64,000 nucleotides of DNA, from the NCBI GenBank assembly GCA_020637215.1, contig JACJWI010000007.1, positions 1-64,000 on the forward strand. Direction: 5' to 3'. Below are positions 43,953 to 52,784 of this stretch, in pieces. Each line of letters starts with the position of its first letter. Position 1 is the stretch's first letter. The notes beneath the pieces are model-generated. The model had not been told where the DNA came from and ran no database searches. It worked only from the letters and a program-made list of their open reading frames with translations. Made by a program: the position numbers and the translations under genes. This DNA comes from Microthrixaceae bacterium (GTDB lineage Bacteria; Actinomycetota; Acidimicrobiia; Acidimicrobiales; Microtrichaceae).

Positions 43953-45346
43953 GCGTGGGGACCGGTACCACCGTCGCTGACGCCACCGTCGCGGTCGTCG
44001 GCGCCGGCCTGGCCGGCTTGGCCGCGGCGCGTGTCCTGGCGGGAGCCGGCGTCGACGTCGTGGTCATCGAGGCCCGGGACCGCGTCGGCGGACGCACCGA
44101 GCGAGGCCACACCGCGGACGGCGTACCGGTCGAGCTGGGCGGGCAGTGGATCGGCCCGACCCAGAACCGCATGTACGAGCTGGTCGCCGAACTGGGACTG
44201 GAGACGTTCCCGACCTTCAACGACGGTGAGCTGGTCCTGCACCTGGGCGGTCGACGCTCCCGACTCGGCCCGCAGCGCGGCGCGACGCCGGACCTGGGGC
44301 CGTTCGCGCTGGCCGACCTGGCCCAGGGCCTGGCCCGCTTCGACCGGCTGGCCGGCCGGGTGGACCTGGAGCAGCCATGGGCCGCGCCGCGGGCGGTCGA
44401 ACTCGACGGGCAGACCTTCGAGTCGTGGATCCGGCGCAACCTGCGCACACCGGTCGGACGGGAGTACTTCCGGGTGGCAACCGAAGCGGTCTTCTCGGCT
44501 CAGGCCGGAGACCTGTCGCTGCTGCACGCGCTGTTCTACGCCCGTTCCGGCTCCGGCCTGGAGAACCTGCTGGCCGTCGACCGGGGCGCCCAACAGGACC
44601 GGGTCGTCGGCGGCACGTGGCTGATCAGCGACGCCATGACCGCATCGCTCGGCGACCGGGTCCGCACCGGGCATCCGGTGCGGCGCATCGAGAGCGGCCC
44701 CACCGGGGTGACGGTGCGCACCGTCGCGGCCGACGGCACCGACGGCGAGGCCTTCCACGCCCAGCGGGCGATCGTCACCCTGCCGCCGACCCTGGCCGGT
44801 CGCCTCGACTACGCGCCGGCGCTGCCGAGCTGGCGGGACCAGCTCACGCAACGGCTGCCGGCCGGCAGCGTCATCAAGGTGCATGCGGTCTACGACGAGC
44901 CGTTCTGGCGGGCCGACGGCCTCAACGGCCAGGCCGCCTCGGACCGGGGGCCGGTCAAGGTCGTCTTCGACAACTCGCCACCCGGCGGGGGCCCGGGGAT
45001 CCTGGTCGGGTTCATGGAGGGCGCCGACGGCCGGCACTTCGCCCGGCGCTCGCCCGCGGAGCGACGGAACGCCACCGTCGAGTGCTTCGCCCGCTACTTC
45101 GGGGACCGGGCCCGACACCCGATCGAGTACATCGAGCGGGACTGGATGGCCGAGCCGTTCAGCCGGGGCTGCTACGGCGCGCACTTCACACCGGGGGTGT
45201 GGACCGGGTTCGGCCACGCCCTGCGCACGCCGATCGGGGCGATCCACTGGGCCGGCGCCGAGTGCTCCCCGGTGTGGAACGGCTACATGGAGGGTGCGGT
45301 CCGCTCGGGCGAGGCGACCGCTCGAGAGGTGCTCGCCGCCCTCTGA
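43949..45346 (+). CDS. Flavin monoamine oxidase family protein
   Basis: 465 residues from GTG 43949, which overlaps the previous stop. FAD-binding Rossmann motif VAVVGAGLAGLAAARVLAGA with the distal Glu in VVIEARDRVGGRTERG, then VELGGQWIGPTQNRMYEL, TLPPTLAGRLDY and the C-terminal flavin site IHWAGAECSPVWNGYMEGAV. It oxidises amines (for example polyamines or monoamines) to aldehydes with release of H2O2. Coupling to the C69 gene suggests a peptide/amine catabolic pair. A hairpin terminator follows the stop. Confidence 0.93.
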   Translation: MSVGTGTTVADATVAVVGAGLAGLAAARVLAGAGVDVVVIEARDRVGGRTERGHTADGVPVELGGQWIGPTQNRMYELVAELGLETFPTFNDGELVLHLGGRRSRLGPQRGATPDLGPFALADLAQGLARFDRLAGRVDLEQPWAAPRAVELDGQTFESWIRRNLRTPVGREYFRVATEAVFSAQAGDLSLLHALFYARSGSGLENLLAVDRGAQQDRVVGGTWLISDAMTASLGDRVRTGHPVRRIESGPTGVTVRTVAADGTDGEAFHAQRAIVTLPPTLAGRLDYAPALPSWRDQLTQRLPAGSVIKVHAVYDEPFWRADGLNGQAASDRGPVKVVFDNSPPGGGPGILVGFMEGADGRHFARRSPAERRNATVECFARYFGDRARHPIEYIERDWMAEPFSRGCYGAHFTPGVWTGFGHALRTPIGAIHWAGAECSPVWNGYMEGAVRSGEATAREVLAAL

Positions 45347-45351
45347 GCCGC

Positions 45352-45370
45352 GACAGCGCCGAGCGCTGTC
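45352..45370. terminator. Hairpin between convergent amine oxidase and MFS genes
   Basis: GACAGCGC (45352-45359), loop CGA, GCGCTGTC (45363-45370): a perfect 8-bp stem. It starts 6 bp after the oxidase stop and 18 bp before the MFS stop, so it can end both transcripts. No U-tract on either side. Confidence 0.7.
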
Positions 45371-45387
45371 GACGCGAACCGATCACC

Positions 45388-46620
45388 TCAGCCGCCATCG
45401 AGCACCGCGATCGCCTCTCCCCCGCCGCGTCGGTTCAGGGTCAGGCCGATCACGAACAGCGCCGCCATCACGGCACCGAGAGAGGCGAACAGCACGGTGG
45501 CCCCGGCAGCCCCGTAGAGGATCGGCCCCAGGAGCGCGGCGGTGCCGGCGCCGATCTGGTTGACGGCGTGGGCCAGTCCCTGGCCGGCGGCGACCTCGTC
45601 GGGTCGACACGCCCTGAGCATCGCGGTCTGCACCGAGGGCGTGGCCAGCGACTGCGGGAACGACTCGAGAAGGCCCATGGCGGTGATGGCGACCGGAGCG
45701 GCGAGCAACCCGTAGGTGACCGTCAGCGGGATGATGAGGCAGATGGCGAGAGCGGTGGCGCGCACCGGTCCGATCCGATCCGCGACGCGGCCCCCGGTGG
45801 GCGCCAGCAGCACGATCGGCAGCGAGTACAGCGACAGGCCGATCCCGATGAACAGCGTCGACGCGCCCTGGTCGGTCAGGTAGCGGGACCAGAGGGCGTC
45901 GTACACCCCGACCGGCAGGAAGATCGTCAACGACAGCAACGCCGCGCCGGTCACCGCGCCGCGGCGCAGCATCCGGAACGGGGCCAGCGCCGCGCCCAGA
46001 CCGCCGCCGGGTCGGACGGAGCCGACCAGGGTGGGGAGCCGGATCGACAGCAACCAGGCGGCCATGGCGACCTGCACCGCCCCGATCAACACGAGCGGCG
46101 CCCACAGGCCGACCACCTCGCTCAGCAGCGAACCGATGACCGGTCCGGCCAGGAACCCGGCCAGCTCGGCGCTGGTGAGTCTGCCCAGGCGTTGGCCGGC
46201 GCGGGCCGGATCGCCGACGGTCACCACCTTGCGGGCCGCGGGGAGGAACACGCCGTAGCCGAGGCCCTCGAGCAGGCGGGCGCTGGTGAACTGCCACAGC
46301 TCGGTGGCGGTCGCGAACCACAGCAGTCCGACCGCGGACAGGGCGATGCCGCCCACCATCAGCAGGCGGGCGTGACCCCGGTCCGCGAGACCGGCCAGGA
46401 ACAGCCCCGACACCAGAGCGGCCACGAAGGCCGCCGCGCTGAGCATTCCCAAGCCGCGGTCGGAGAACCCGTAGCGGTCCTGGAACTCGGCCAGCAGCGG
46501 GAAGATCACCCCGACACCCGCACCCAGCGACGCGGCGCCGATCAGGACCGGGACCGTGCCCGAACCGCGCTGCGCAGAGGCCGGCGCCCCGGGGGCGGGG
46601 GCGGGATCGGCGCTCGGCAT
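45388..46620 (-). CDS. Major facilitator superfamily transporter
   Basis: 410 residues from ATG 46620 with 12 predicted membrane helices. The loop 2-3 motif is reduced (GLADRGHARLLMVGG), and motif LLEGLGYGVFLPAARK lies in helix 4. The second half has GGRVADRIGPVRATALA. It resembles drug/metabolite efflux MFS proteins of the DHA type. Its start faces egtB across 126 bp, so it could export a thiol-related compound or be regulated with the ergothioneine genes, but no direct evidence exists. Confidence 0.9.
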   Translation of the reverse strand: MPSADPAPAPGAPASAQRGSGTVPVLIGAASLGAGVGVIFPLLAEFQDRYGFSDRGLGMLSAAAFVAALVSGLFLAGLADRGHARLLMVGGIALSAVGLLWFATATELWQFTSARLLEGLGYGVFLPAARKVVTVGDPARAGQRLGRLTSAELAGFLAGPVIGSLLSEVVGLWAPLVLIGAVQVAMAAWLLSIRLPTLVGSVRPGGGLGAALAPFRMLRRGAVTGAALLSLTIFLPVGVYDALWSRYLTDQGASTLFIGIGLSLYSLPIVLLAPTGGRVADRIGPVRATALAICLIIPLTVTYGLLAAPVAITAMGLLESFPQSLATPSVQTAMLRACRPDEVAAGQGLAHAVNQIGAGTAALLGPILYGAAGATVLFASLGAVMAALFVIGLTLNRRGGGEAIAVLDGG

Positions 46621-46746
46621 CGGGTCATCCTGCCAGCCCCGGACGGGGCGACGGTCCGCGCGGCGACCCGTAGGGTGTGGGCATCGGGCCGGGTCCGCGG
46701 GTAGCCCACACGGCGGGCCCGTCGATCGATCCGGGAGGGAGTCGCC

Positions 46747-48078
46747 ATGCCCGTCACAACCGCCACCGGCCGCCCCGCGCCGAGCCGGGGCGCGGACCCG
46801 GCCGCGTTCTGCACCGTCCGCGCCCGCACCGAGGCGCTGGCCGCCCCGCTCGGAGCCGAGGACCAGGTGGTGCAATCGATGCCGGACTGCTCACCGACCA
46901 AGTGGCACCGGGCGCACACGACGTGGTTCTTCGAGGAGTTCGTCCTGAACCGCCACGTCGCCGGCTACCGGCCGGTCGACGACTCGTACCGCTACCTGTT
47001 CAACAGCTACTACGAGGCGGTCGGCGAGCGTCAGCCCCGACCCCGACGGGGGCTGATCACCCGACCGACAGTCGACGAGGTCGCCGCGTACCGCCGGGCG
47101 ATCGACCGCTCGGTCCTCGACCTGCTCGGCCGCCCCGGCGACACCGCAGCACCGCTCGAGCCCGAGGTCGCCGCCCTGGTCGAGCTCGGACTGCACCACG
47201 AGGAGCAGCACCAGGAGCTGCTGCTCATGGACGCCAAGCACCTGCTGTTCCAGAACCCGCAACACCCCGCGTACCGCTCCGACGCGCCGGACGGCGACGC
47301 CGACGCGTCACCGACCCGGCGCGGCGACACCGCACCCGCCGGCGTTCAGGGCTGGATCCCCCACGAGGGCGGGCCGGTCGACATCGGGGTGGCAGCGGGC
47401 GACCCGACCTTCTCGTTCGACAACGAGGGGCCCCGCCACACGGTGCACCTTCAGCCGTTCGCGATCGCGGACCGACTGGTCACCAACGGCGAGTGGCAGG
47501 ACTTCATCGACGACGGCGGCTACCGGCGCCCCGAGCTGTGGTTGAGCGACGGCTGGGCCACGGTGAACGAGCAGGGCTGGCGGGCACCGTCGTACTGGTT
47601 CGGCCTCGACGACCCCGACGGGCCCCAGGTGTTCACCCTCGCCGGACCCCAGGCGGTGCGTGCCGCCGACCCCGTCGTCCACGTCAGCCTGTACGAGGCC
47701 GACGCCTTCGCCCGCTGGGCCGGGGCACGACTGCCCACCGAGGCCGAGTGGGAGGTCGTCGCCCGCGACCGCTGGGGCGCCGACACCGACGGACTGGCGA
47801 CCGCTCCGCACCCCCGACCCGGCGCCGACGGGTCCGACCCGCAGTTCCGCGGCGCGGTGTGGCAGTGGACCGCCAGCGCCTACCTCCCGTTCCCCGGGTT
47901 CCGGCCCGCCGCGGGTGCCGTCGGCGAGTACAACGGCAAGTTCATGGTCAACCAGCACGTGCTCCGGGGCGGATCGTGCGCCACCCCACCCGGCCACGCC
48001 CGACCGACCTACCGCAACTTCTTCCCGCCGGCGGCGCGGTGGCCGTTCACCGGCCTGCGCCTGGCCACCGACGCCTGA
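46747..48078 (+). CDS. egtB: Hercynine sulfoxide synthase EgtB
   Basis: 443 residues; GGGAGGGAG precedes ATG 46747. Non-haem iron enzyme joining hercynine to a thiol with O2 in ergothioneine synthesis. The N-terminal DinB-like domain gives iron ligands His57 (HRAHTTWFFE) and His151/His155 (HHEEQHQE). The C-terminal FGE-sulfatase domain (about 205-440) has GWIPHEGGPVDIGV, DRLVTNGEWQDFI, RLPTEAEWEV, VWQWTASAYLPFPGFRP and GHARPTYRNFFPP. It forms an operon with egtD, 13 bp apart. egtA, egtC and egtE are absent from the window, so the sulfur donor (Cys or gamma-Glu-Cys) is open. Confidence 0.95.
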   Translation: MPVTTATGRPAPSRGADPAAFCTVRARTEALAAPLGAEDQVVQSMPDCSPTKWHRAHTTWFFEEFVLNRHVAGYRPVDDSYRYLFNSYYEAVGERQPRPRRGLITRPTVDEVAAYRRAIDRSVLDLLGRPGDTAAPLEPEVAALVELGLHHEEQHQELLLMDAKHLLFQNPQHPAYRSDAPDGDADASPTRRGDTAPAGVQGWIPHEGGPVDIGVAAGDPTFSFDNEGPRHTVHLQPFAIADRLVTNGEWQDFIDDGGYRRPELWLSDGWATVNEQGWRAPSYWFGLDDPDGPQVFTLAGPQAVRAADPVVHVSLYEADAFARWAGARLPTEAEWEVVARDRWGADTDGLATAPHPRPGADGSDPQFRGAVWQWTASAYLPFPGFRPAAGAVGEYNGKFMVNQHVLRGGSCATPPGHARPTYRNFFPPAARWPFTGLRLATDA

Positions 48079-48091
48079 GGTCCCCACGCCG

Positions 48092-49087
48092 ATGCCCCCC
48101 ACCACCGACACCACCGGGACGGTCCGGGTCCGGGTGCACCTCGACCCCGCGGACTGGTCCCGGCACCTGGCCGAGGAGACCCGCCGCGGACTGACCGACG
48201 ACCCACCGTGGACGCCGCCGGTCTGGTTCTACGACGAGGTCGGCTCGCATCTGTTCGACCGCATCACCCGGCTGGACGAGTACTACCCGACCGAGGCCGA
48301 GCGGTCGATCCTCGCCGCCCGCTCCGACGAGATCGCCCACCTCACCGGAGCCCGCACCCTCGTCGAGCTCGGATCGGGCACCTCCGACAAGACCCGTCTG
48401 CTGCTCGACGCCCTGTGGGCGGCCGGGACGCTGCGCACGTTCTCGCCCGTCGACGTCAGCGAGGAGGTCCTGCGAACCGCGGCCACCGCGATCGCCGAGG
48501 GGTACCCGGGCATCGCCGTCGACGCCGTGGTCGGCGACTTCGGCCGCCACCTGGACCGGATCCCCACCGGCGGGCGCACCCTGCTCGCCTTCCTGGGCTC
48601 GACGATCGGCAACCTCGACCCTGACCAACGTCGGGCCTTCCTGGCGTCGGTCACCGACGCCCTCGCCCCCGGCGACTGGTTCCTGCTCGGAACGGACCTG
48701 GTCAAGGACGAGGCGAGGCTGCTCGCCGCCTACGACGACGCCGCCGGGGTCACCGCGGCGTTCAACCGGAACGCGCTCGTGGTCATGAACCGCGAGCTCG
48801 GCGCGGACTTCGACCCCGACGCCTACTCGCACCGCTCGCACTGGGACCCCGTCGCGCACCGCATCGAGATGCACCTGGTGGCCGACCGGCACCAGCGGGT
48901 CACGGTGCGCGGGCTCGACGACCTGGTCGTCGATCTGGGTGCCGGGGAGCACCTGCGGACCGAGATCAGCACCAAGTTCACCGCCGAGGGCGTCGAGCAC
49001 GAGCTGCTCGCCGCCGGCCTGGAGCCGGTGTCGGCGTGGACCGACCCGGCCGGCGACGTCCGGCTCACCCTCGCCCGACGGCCCTGA
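48092..49087 (+). CDS. egtD: L-histidine N-alpha-methyltransferase EgtD
   Basis: 331 residues, typical length. AdoMet-dependent trimethylation of histidine to hercynine, the first step of ergothioneine synthesis. Family blocks are WFYDEVGSHLFDRITRLDEY, YPTEAERSIL, the AdoMet loop LVELGSGTSDKTRLLLDALW, LLAFLGSTIGNLDPDQRR, FLLGTDLVKDEARLLAAYDD, and AFNRNALVVMNRELGADFD. It is encoded directly after egtB. A short palindrome follows at the convergent end. Confidence 0.96.
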   Translation: MPPTTDTTGTVRVRVHLDPADWSRHLAEETRRGLTDDPPWTPPVWFYDEVGSHLFDRITRLDEYYPTEAERSILAARSDEIAHLTGARTLVELGSGTSDKTRLLLDALWAAGTLRTFSPVDVSEEVLRTAATAIAEGYPGIAVDAVVGDFGRHLDRIPTGGRTLLAFLGSTIGNLDPDQRRAFLASVTDALAPGDWFLLGTDLVKDEARLLAAYDDAAGVTAAFNRNALVVMNRELGADFDPDAYSHRSHWDPVAHRIEMHLVADRHQRVTVRGLDDLVVDLGAGEHLRTEISTKFTAEGVEHELLAAGLEPVSAWTDPAGDVRLTLARRP

Positions 49088-49123
49088 ACGCCGGTCCGCC
49101 GCGCCACCACCGGGCGACCCACC

Positions 49124-49137
49124 GACGCCCGGGCGTC
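49124..49137. terminator. 14-bp palindrome at convergent egtD end
   Basis: GACGCCCGGGCGTC is a perfect palindrome 36 bp after the egtD stop that overlaps the stop of the facing GrpB-methyltransferase gene. It may end both transcripts; it is short and has no U-tract. Confidence 0.45.
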
Positions 49138-50467
49138 AGCTCCCGGCGATGACCAGGCGGTAGCCGTAGTCGGCGCGGTCCTGTTCCAGCAGGTGGCCGT
49201 GGCGCTCGAGCCAGGTGCCGTCGGCCAGGTCCGCCGCCAACTCGGCCGTGCCGCGGGCGACGACGCTCTCGGGCAGCAGCGCCAACAGCGACATCGACCG
49301 CTGCACCACGGGGTCGAGGTAGGCCTCGGGGCGTCGCCAGTACGCGGCCGCCACTCCGTCGCGGCACTCGGCAGGGATCCACATCGTCTGCACGTCGACG
49401 ACGTCGAGGTGCCGCCCGACGTCGTCGGGGGTCGGAGCGTTGAGCTCCACATCGGAGGTCAGCACCTCGGGGAAGTAGTCGAGGAGCCAGAACCCGTGGG
49501 CGACCAGCGGCTCGAACACGACGAGCACCTGGCGGTCGGCCACCCGGGCGAGCTCGGCCAGCCCGCGGGCCGGGTCCGTCCAGTGGTGCACGGTGAACGT
49601 GCCGAGCGCGGCGTCGAAGGACCCGTCCGGGAACGGCAGGTGCTCGGCGACCCCCTGCACCGCCGGGTGGCGCCCGTCGCGCTGGGCGAGCATGGTCGAC
49701 GACGGCTCGAGCGCGACGACCCTCCGGCCGAGCGGCTCGTAGTTCCCGGATCCGGCCCCCACGTTGAGCACCGAACGCGACGCCCCCAACGCGGCACCGA
49801 TCTGCGACACCCACGTCGGCTCCGACACCCGCTGGCCCGCGTATCCGACCCCGATCCGGTCGTACAACGCGTCAGCCCCGGACCCTTCGGCGCGCAGCGA
49901 ACCCACCACCGCGTCGACCCAACGCTCCTTCTCGGCCACGTACCTCGCCCGGTCATCGCCGAACCGCTCGGCCAGGTCGACCTTCAGCGCCTGGTAGCGG
50001 GCGGCCAGGTCCGGGTCGGCCCGCAGCGCATCGCGGAACCGGCGGTAGTCGTCGATCTCGACCGAGTCCGCGTCGAGGACGTGGAGGTGAACGAGCCGTC
50101 TGCCCTCGACGACCTTGCGCATGAACAGGTGGCCGGCACGGTCGGGGAACGCCCCGGGTCGCAGCTCGTAGCCGACGTCGGCCAGCGCTCGCAGGTGGTC
50201 CGCCACGTCATCGGCCCGCTCGAACACCATCAGGATGTCGATCGTCGGCTTGGACGACATCCCCGGAACCGCGGTGCTGCCGATGTGCTCGATCGTCACG
50301 GCCTCCCCGCCGGTCGCCGCGGCCAGCACCGTGCGTTCGGACGCGAAGTCCGCCGGCCAGGTCGCCCGGTAGGCCACCACCTCGACGGTCGACTGCCGAT
50401 GCGGCTGCGGCTGCGGCTGCGGCTGCGGCTGCGGCCGGTGGGACGCGGTGACGCCCGTGTGGTCCAT
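49136..50467 (-). CDS. GrpB (UPF0157)-methyltransferase fusion protein
   Basis: 443 residues from ATG 50467. After a (PQ)5 tract encoded by a GGCTGC hexamer repeat (about 50398-50433), residues about 28-195 form a GrpB/UPF0157 nucleotidyltransferase-fold domain (VTIEHIGSTAVPGMSSKPTI, DILMVF, HLFMRKV, VHLHVLDADS, RFRDALRADPDLAARYQALK). Residues about 205-443 form a class I AdoMet methyltransferase (SVLNVGAGSGNYEPLGRRVV, ALEPSSTML, VAEHLPFPDGSFDAALGTFT, VHHW). GrpB proteins are usually free-standing, sometimes fused to CoaE. Lies 17 bp after the HlyIII gene. Confidence 0.87.
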   Translation of the reverse strand: MDHTGVTASHRPQPQPQPQPQPHRQSTVEVVAYRATWPADFASERTVLAAATGGEAVTIEHIGSTAVPGMSSKPTIDILMVFERADDVADHLRALADVGYELRPGAFPDRAGHLFMRKVVEGRRLVHLHVLDADSVEIDDYRRFRDALRADPDLAARYQALKVDLAERFGDDRARYVAEKERWVDAVVGSLRAEGSGADALYDRIGVGYAGQRVSEPTWVSQIGAALGASRSVLNVGAGSGNYEPLGRRVVALEPSSTMLAQRDGRHPAVQGVAEHLPFPDGSFDAALGTFTVHHWTDPARGLAELARVADRQVLVVFEPLVAHGFWLLDYFPEVLTSDVELNAPTPDDVGRHLDVVDVQTMWIPAECRDGVAAAYWRRPEAYLDPVVQRSMSLLALLPESVVARGTAELAADLADGTWLERHGHLLEQDRADYGYRLVIAGS

Positions 50468-50484
50468 CCCGGCTGTCGGTGCGC

Positions 50485-51162
50485 TCAGCGCAGGACCAAG
50501 GCGACCACCGCGAAGTGGCACGAGCCCGCCGCGACGGTCATCGAGTGCCACACCTCGTGGTAGCCGAACACGTGCGGCACGGGGTCCGGCCAGCGCTTGC
50601 CCAGCACGATCGCCCCGACGGTGTAGAGCAGACCGCCGACCGCCAGCAGCACGAGCTGCAGCGCGTCGAGGTTGGTGACCAGGGCCGGCACCGCGACCAC
50701 CGCGGCCCAGCCGATCACGATGTACAGCCACGACCCGGCGCTGCCCGGTCCCCGGCCGAGCATGGTCATCTTGGTGATGACGCCGCCGATGGCGGCCACC
50801 CACACCGCGACCAGCAGCGGGATCCCCCACGCCGGCGGCAGCGCCAGGAGGCACAGCGGGGTGTAGGTGCCGGCGATCAGCACGAAGATCATCGAGTGGT
50901 CGGCGCGGCGGAACCACTTGACCGCCGTCTCGGTGTGGGCCAGGCGGTGGTAGCTGGCCGACACTGCGAAGAGCCCCACCAGCGACACGGCGTAGATCGT
51001 CACGGCGACCTTGGCCATGGGACCCGGAGCGACGAGGAACAGCACCACAGCGGCCGGCGCGGCCACCAGCGCGGCCAGGAAGTGCACCCGGCCCCGCCAC
51101 ACCGGACGGGGCCCGTAGGCGTCGAGCGCTTCGAGGATCTTCGGTCGTCCCGCCGTGGTCAC
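50485..51162 (-). CDS. Hemolysin III/PAQR-family membrane protein
   Basis: 225 residues with seven predicted membrane helices. Conserved motifs are SASYHRLAHTE, RRADHSMIFVLIAGTYTPL and FGYHEVWHSMTVAAGSCHF, providing the His/Asp/Ser set that binds zinc in PAQR relatives. Despite the name, a hemolytic role is not established; PAQR relatives are ceramidase-like hydrolases. Transcribed with the GrpB-methyltransferase gene. Confidence 0.92.
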   Translation of the reverse strand: MTTAGRPKILEALDAYGPRPVWRGRVHFLAALVAAPAAVVLFLVAPGPMAKVAVTIYAVSLVGLFAVSASYHRLAHTETAVKWFRRADHSMIFVLIAGTYTPLCLLALPPAWGIPLLVAVWVAAIGGVITKMTMLGRGPGSAGSWLYIVIGWAAVVAVPALVTNLDALQLVLLAVGGLLYTVGAIVLGKRWPDPVPHVFGYHEVWHSMTVAAGSCHFAVVALVLR

Positions 51163-51266
51163 CGGACCAGTGGACCACGCGACGGCCTCCGATGGAAGGG
51201 CAGGACGCTGAGCGGGATGAGGGATCGTCCTTGACGGGACGCTCCCGCTGGGCTCAGCTCGGATCC

Positions 51267-51590
51267 ATGGGACCCGAGCTGTCGCTGGCGCAGACCGTCG
51301 ATGACCTGGCCGCGAGGGGCTGGGACGCCGAGTTCGCCGCCGTCGAGGGCGGGCTGCTGACCTGCGGGCTGTGCGGCGACACCCTGTCGCCGACCGAGGT
51401 CCACATCGACAGCGTGTACCGCTTCGAGGGCCAGAGCGACCCCGATGACCAGGCCGCCGTGTTCGCCCTCACCTGCCACTGCGGCTGTCGGGGGATCTAC
51501 GTCATCGCCTACGGTCCGTCGATGAGCGGCGCGGACGCGGACGTGGTGTCGCACCTGTCGCGTCGCACGCCGTCCGAACCGGAGATCTGA
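51267..51590 (+). CDS. Small putative zinc-binding protein
   Basis: 107 residues. MGPELSLAQTVDDLAARGWD opens a protein with four to five Cys in two groups: LTCGLCGDTLSP (CxxC) and ALTCHCGCRGIYVIAYGP (CxCxC). This pattern suggests a zinc ribbon. An upstream GTG/ATG at 51192 is possible but the added 25 residues are not protein-like. No family recognised; similar small Cys-rich proteins are common in actinobacteria and of unknown role. Confidence 0.65.
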   Translation: MGPELSLAQTVDDLAARGWDAEFAAVEGGLLTCGLCGDTLSPTEVHIDSVYRFEGQSDPDDQAAVFALTCHCGCRGIYVIAYGPSMSGADADVVSHLSRRTPSEPEI

Positions 51591-51636
51591 CCGCACAGAG
51601 GGGCGGGCACGTGCCGCGGACCGTCGGGGGACATCG

Positions 51637-52125
51637 ATGAGCTTCAGCCGCGAGGAGATCCAGGACGCCTTCGATCGGTTCGCGGCCGCGGCCGAGCACG
51701 GCGGGCGCACCGGCGACTGGAGGCCGTGGGTCGAGTGCTTCGTGCCCGACGTCCACTACGTGGAGCACCTCTACGGCGAGTTCGACGGCCGCGACGCGGT
51801 GCTCGCGTGGATCACCTCCACCATGGGGGCCTGGCCGTTCGACCACATGCAGCTGTTCCCGTGGGACTGGTACACGATCGACGCCGAGCAGGGCTGGGTG
51901 GTCGGCCAGGTGCAGAACCGCTTCGTCGACCCGGGTGACGGCTCGGTCCACCAGGCCCCCAACTGGACCCGGCTCGTGTACGCCGGCGACGGCCTGTTCG
52001 CGTCGGAGGAGGACGTCTACAACCCGTCCCACTTCGGACCGATGGTCACGGCCTGGCTCGACGCGTGGCGGACGCAGCACCCCGACCTGCCCCACGGTCC
52101 GGGCCCGCGGGAGACGGACCGGTGA
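51637..52125 (+). CDS. SnoaL-like (NTF2 fold) protein
   Basis: 162 residues. The cone-shaped NTF2 fold is indicated by REEIQDAFDRFAAAAEHGGR, WVECFVPDVHYVEHLYGEFD, GRDAVLAWITSTM, and QVQNRFVDPGDGSVHQAPNW. Proteins of this type act as polyketide cyclases, isomerases or hydratases on small hydrophobic substrates. Its stop overlaps the start of a TetR gene (GTGA), so the regulator probably controls this gene. A GGCACGTGCC palindrome lies 22 bp upstream of the start (51606-51615). Confidence 0.82.
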   Translation: MSFSREEIQDAFDRFAAAAEHGGRTGDWRPWVECFVPDVHYVEHLYGEFDGRDAVLAWITSTMGAWPFDHMQLFPWDWYTIDAEQGWVVGQVQNRFVDPGDGSVHQAPNWTRLVYAGDGLFASEEDVYNPSHFGPMVTAWLDAWRTQHPDLPHGPGPRETDR

Positions 52126-52772
52126 CCACCGCCATGAGCCGCCGGGGTCGGCCCCGCTTCAGCGACGAGGAGCGCGCCGAGCGCCGGGCCGAGTTGACCG
52201 AGCGGGCGATGGCCGCGGTCCGCGAGGGCGGCGGCGACCAGTCCCTCGACGAGATCGCGGCGCACATCGGGGTCTCCAAGCCTGTGCTCTACGACACCTT
52301 CGGCAGCCGCACCGGCCTGGCCGACGCCCTCGCCCTGGCCCTGGCCGAACGCACCGAGGCGTTCGTCGTCGAGCGCTTCGGACCCGCGCTGCCCGACGGC
52401 ACCTACGACGTGTCGGTCGAACGGGTCATCGAGCTGATCGTCACCGCCCTGGTGTTCCTGGTCGACCAGGAACCGGAGCTGTACACGTTCATCACCTCGG
52501 CGATGCGCGGCGACCGGCGCGGCATGCTCGACAACTCGCTGGTCGCGGTGGTCCGCGAGCGGATCCGACCGGTGACCGAGTTGGCCACCCCCGGTCTGGG
52601 TCCGGCCGAGCACTCGGTGCTGACCGACGGCATGTACGGCCTGGTGCTGGCCACCCTCGAGTCCTGGCGGGACTCCGACGATGTCGACCGAGACGTCGTC
52701 GTCGGCATGCTGACCGCGTTGATCACCAACGGGATGCGGGCGATCGCGGACGGGGTGCCGCCCTCGGGCTGA
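52122..52772 (+). CDS. TetR/AcrR-family transcriptional regulator
   Basis: 216 residues from GTG 52122. The N-terminal DNA-binding domain has RRGRPRFSDEERAERRAELT, then the helix-turn-helix SLDEIAAHIGVSKPVLYDTF followed by GSRTGLADALALAL. The C-terminal ligand domain is of the usual length. Cotranscribed with the SnoaL-like gene, it is probably an autoregulating repressor that senses a related small molecule. Confidence 0.92.
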   Translation: MTTAMSRRGRPRFSDEERAERRAELTERAMAAVREGGGDQSLDEIAAHIGVSKPVLYDTFGSRTGLADALALALAERTEAFVVERFGPALPDGTYDVSVERVIELIVTALVFLVDQEPELYTFITSAMRGDRRGMLDNSLVAVVRERIRPVTELATPGLGPAEHSVLTDGMYGLVLATLESWRDSDDVDRDVVVGMLTALITNGMRAIADGVPPSG

Positions 52773-52784
52773 GCCGGCTCAGCC
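52767..52784. terminator. 18-bp palindrome spanning two convergent stop codons
   Basis: GGCTGAGCCGGCTCAGCC is a perfect palindrome that contains the stop of the TetR gene (TGA, 52770-52772) and the complementary stop of the diadenylate cyclase-like gene (52779-52781). The two genes are only 6 bp apart. It may serve as a minimal two-way terminator. Confidence 0.6.
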
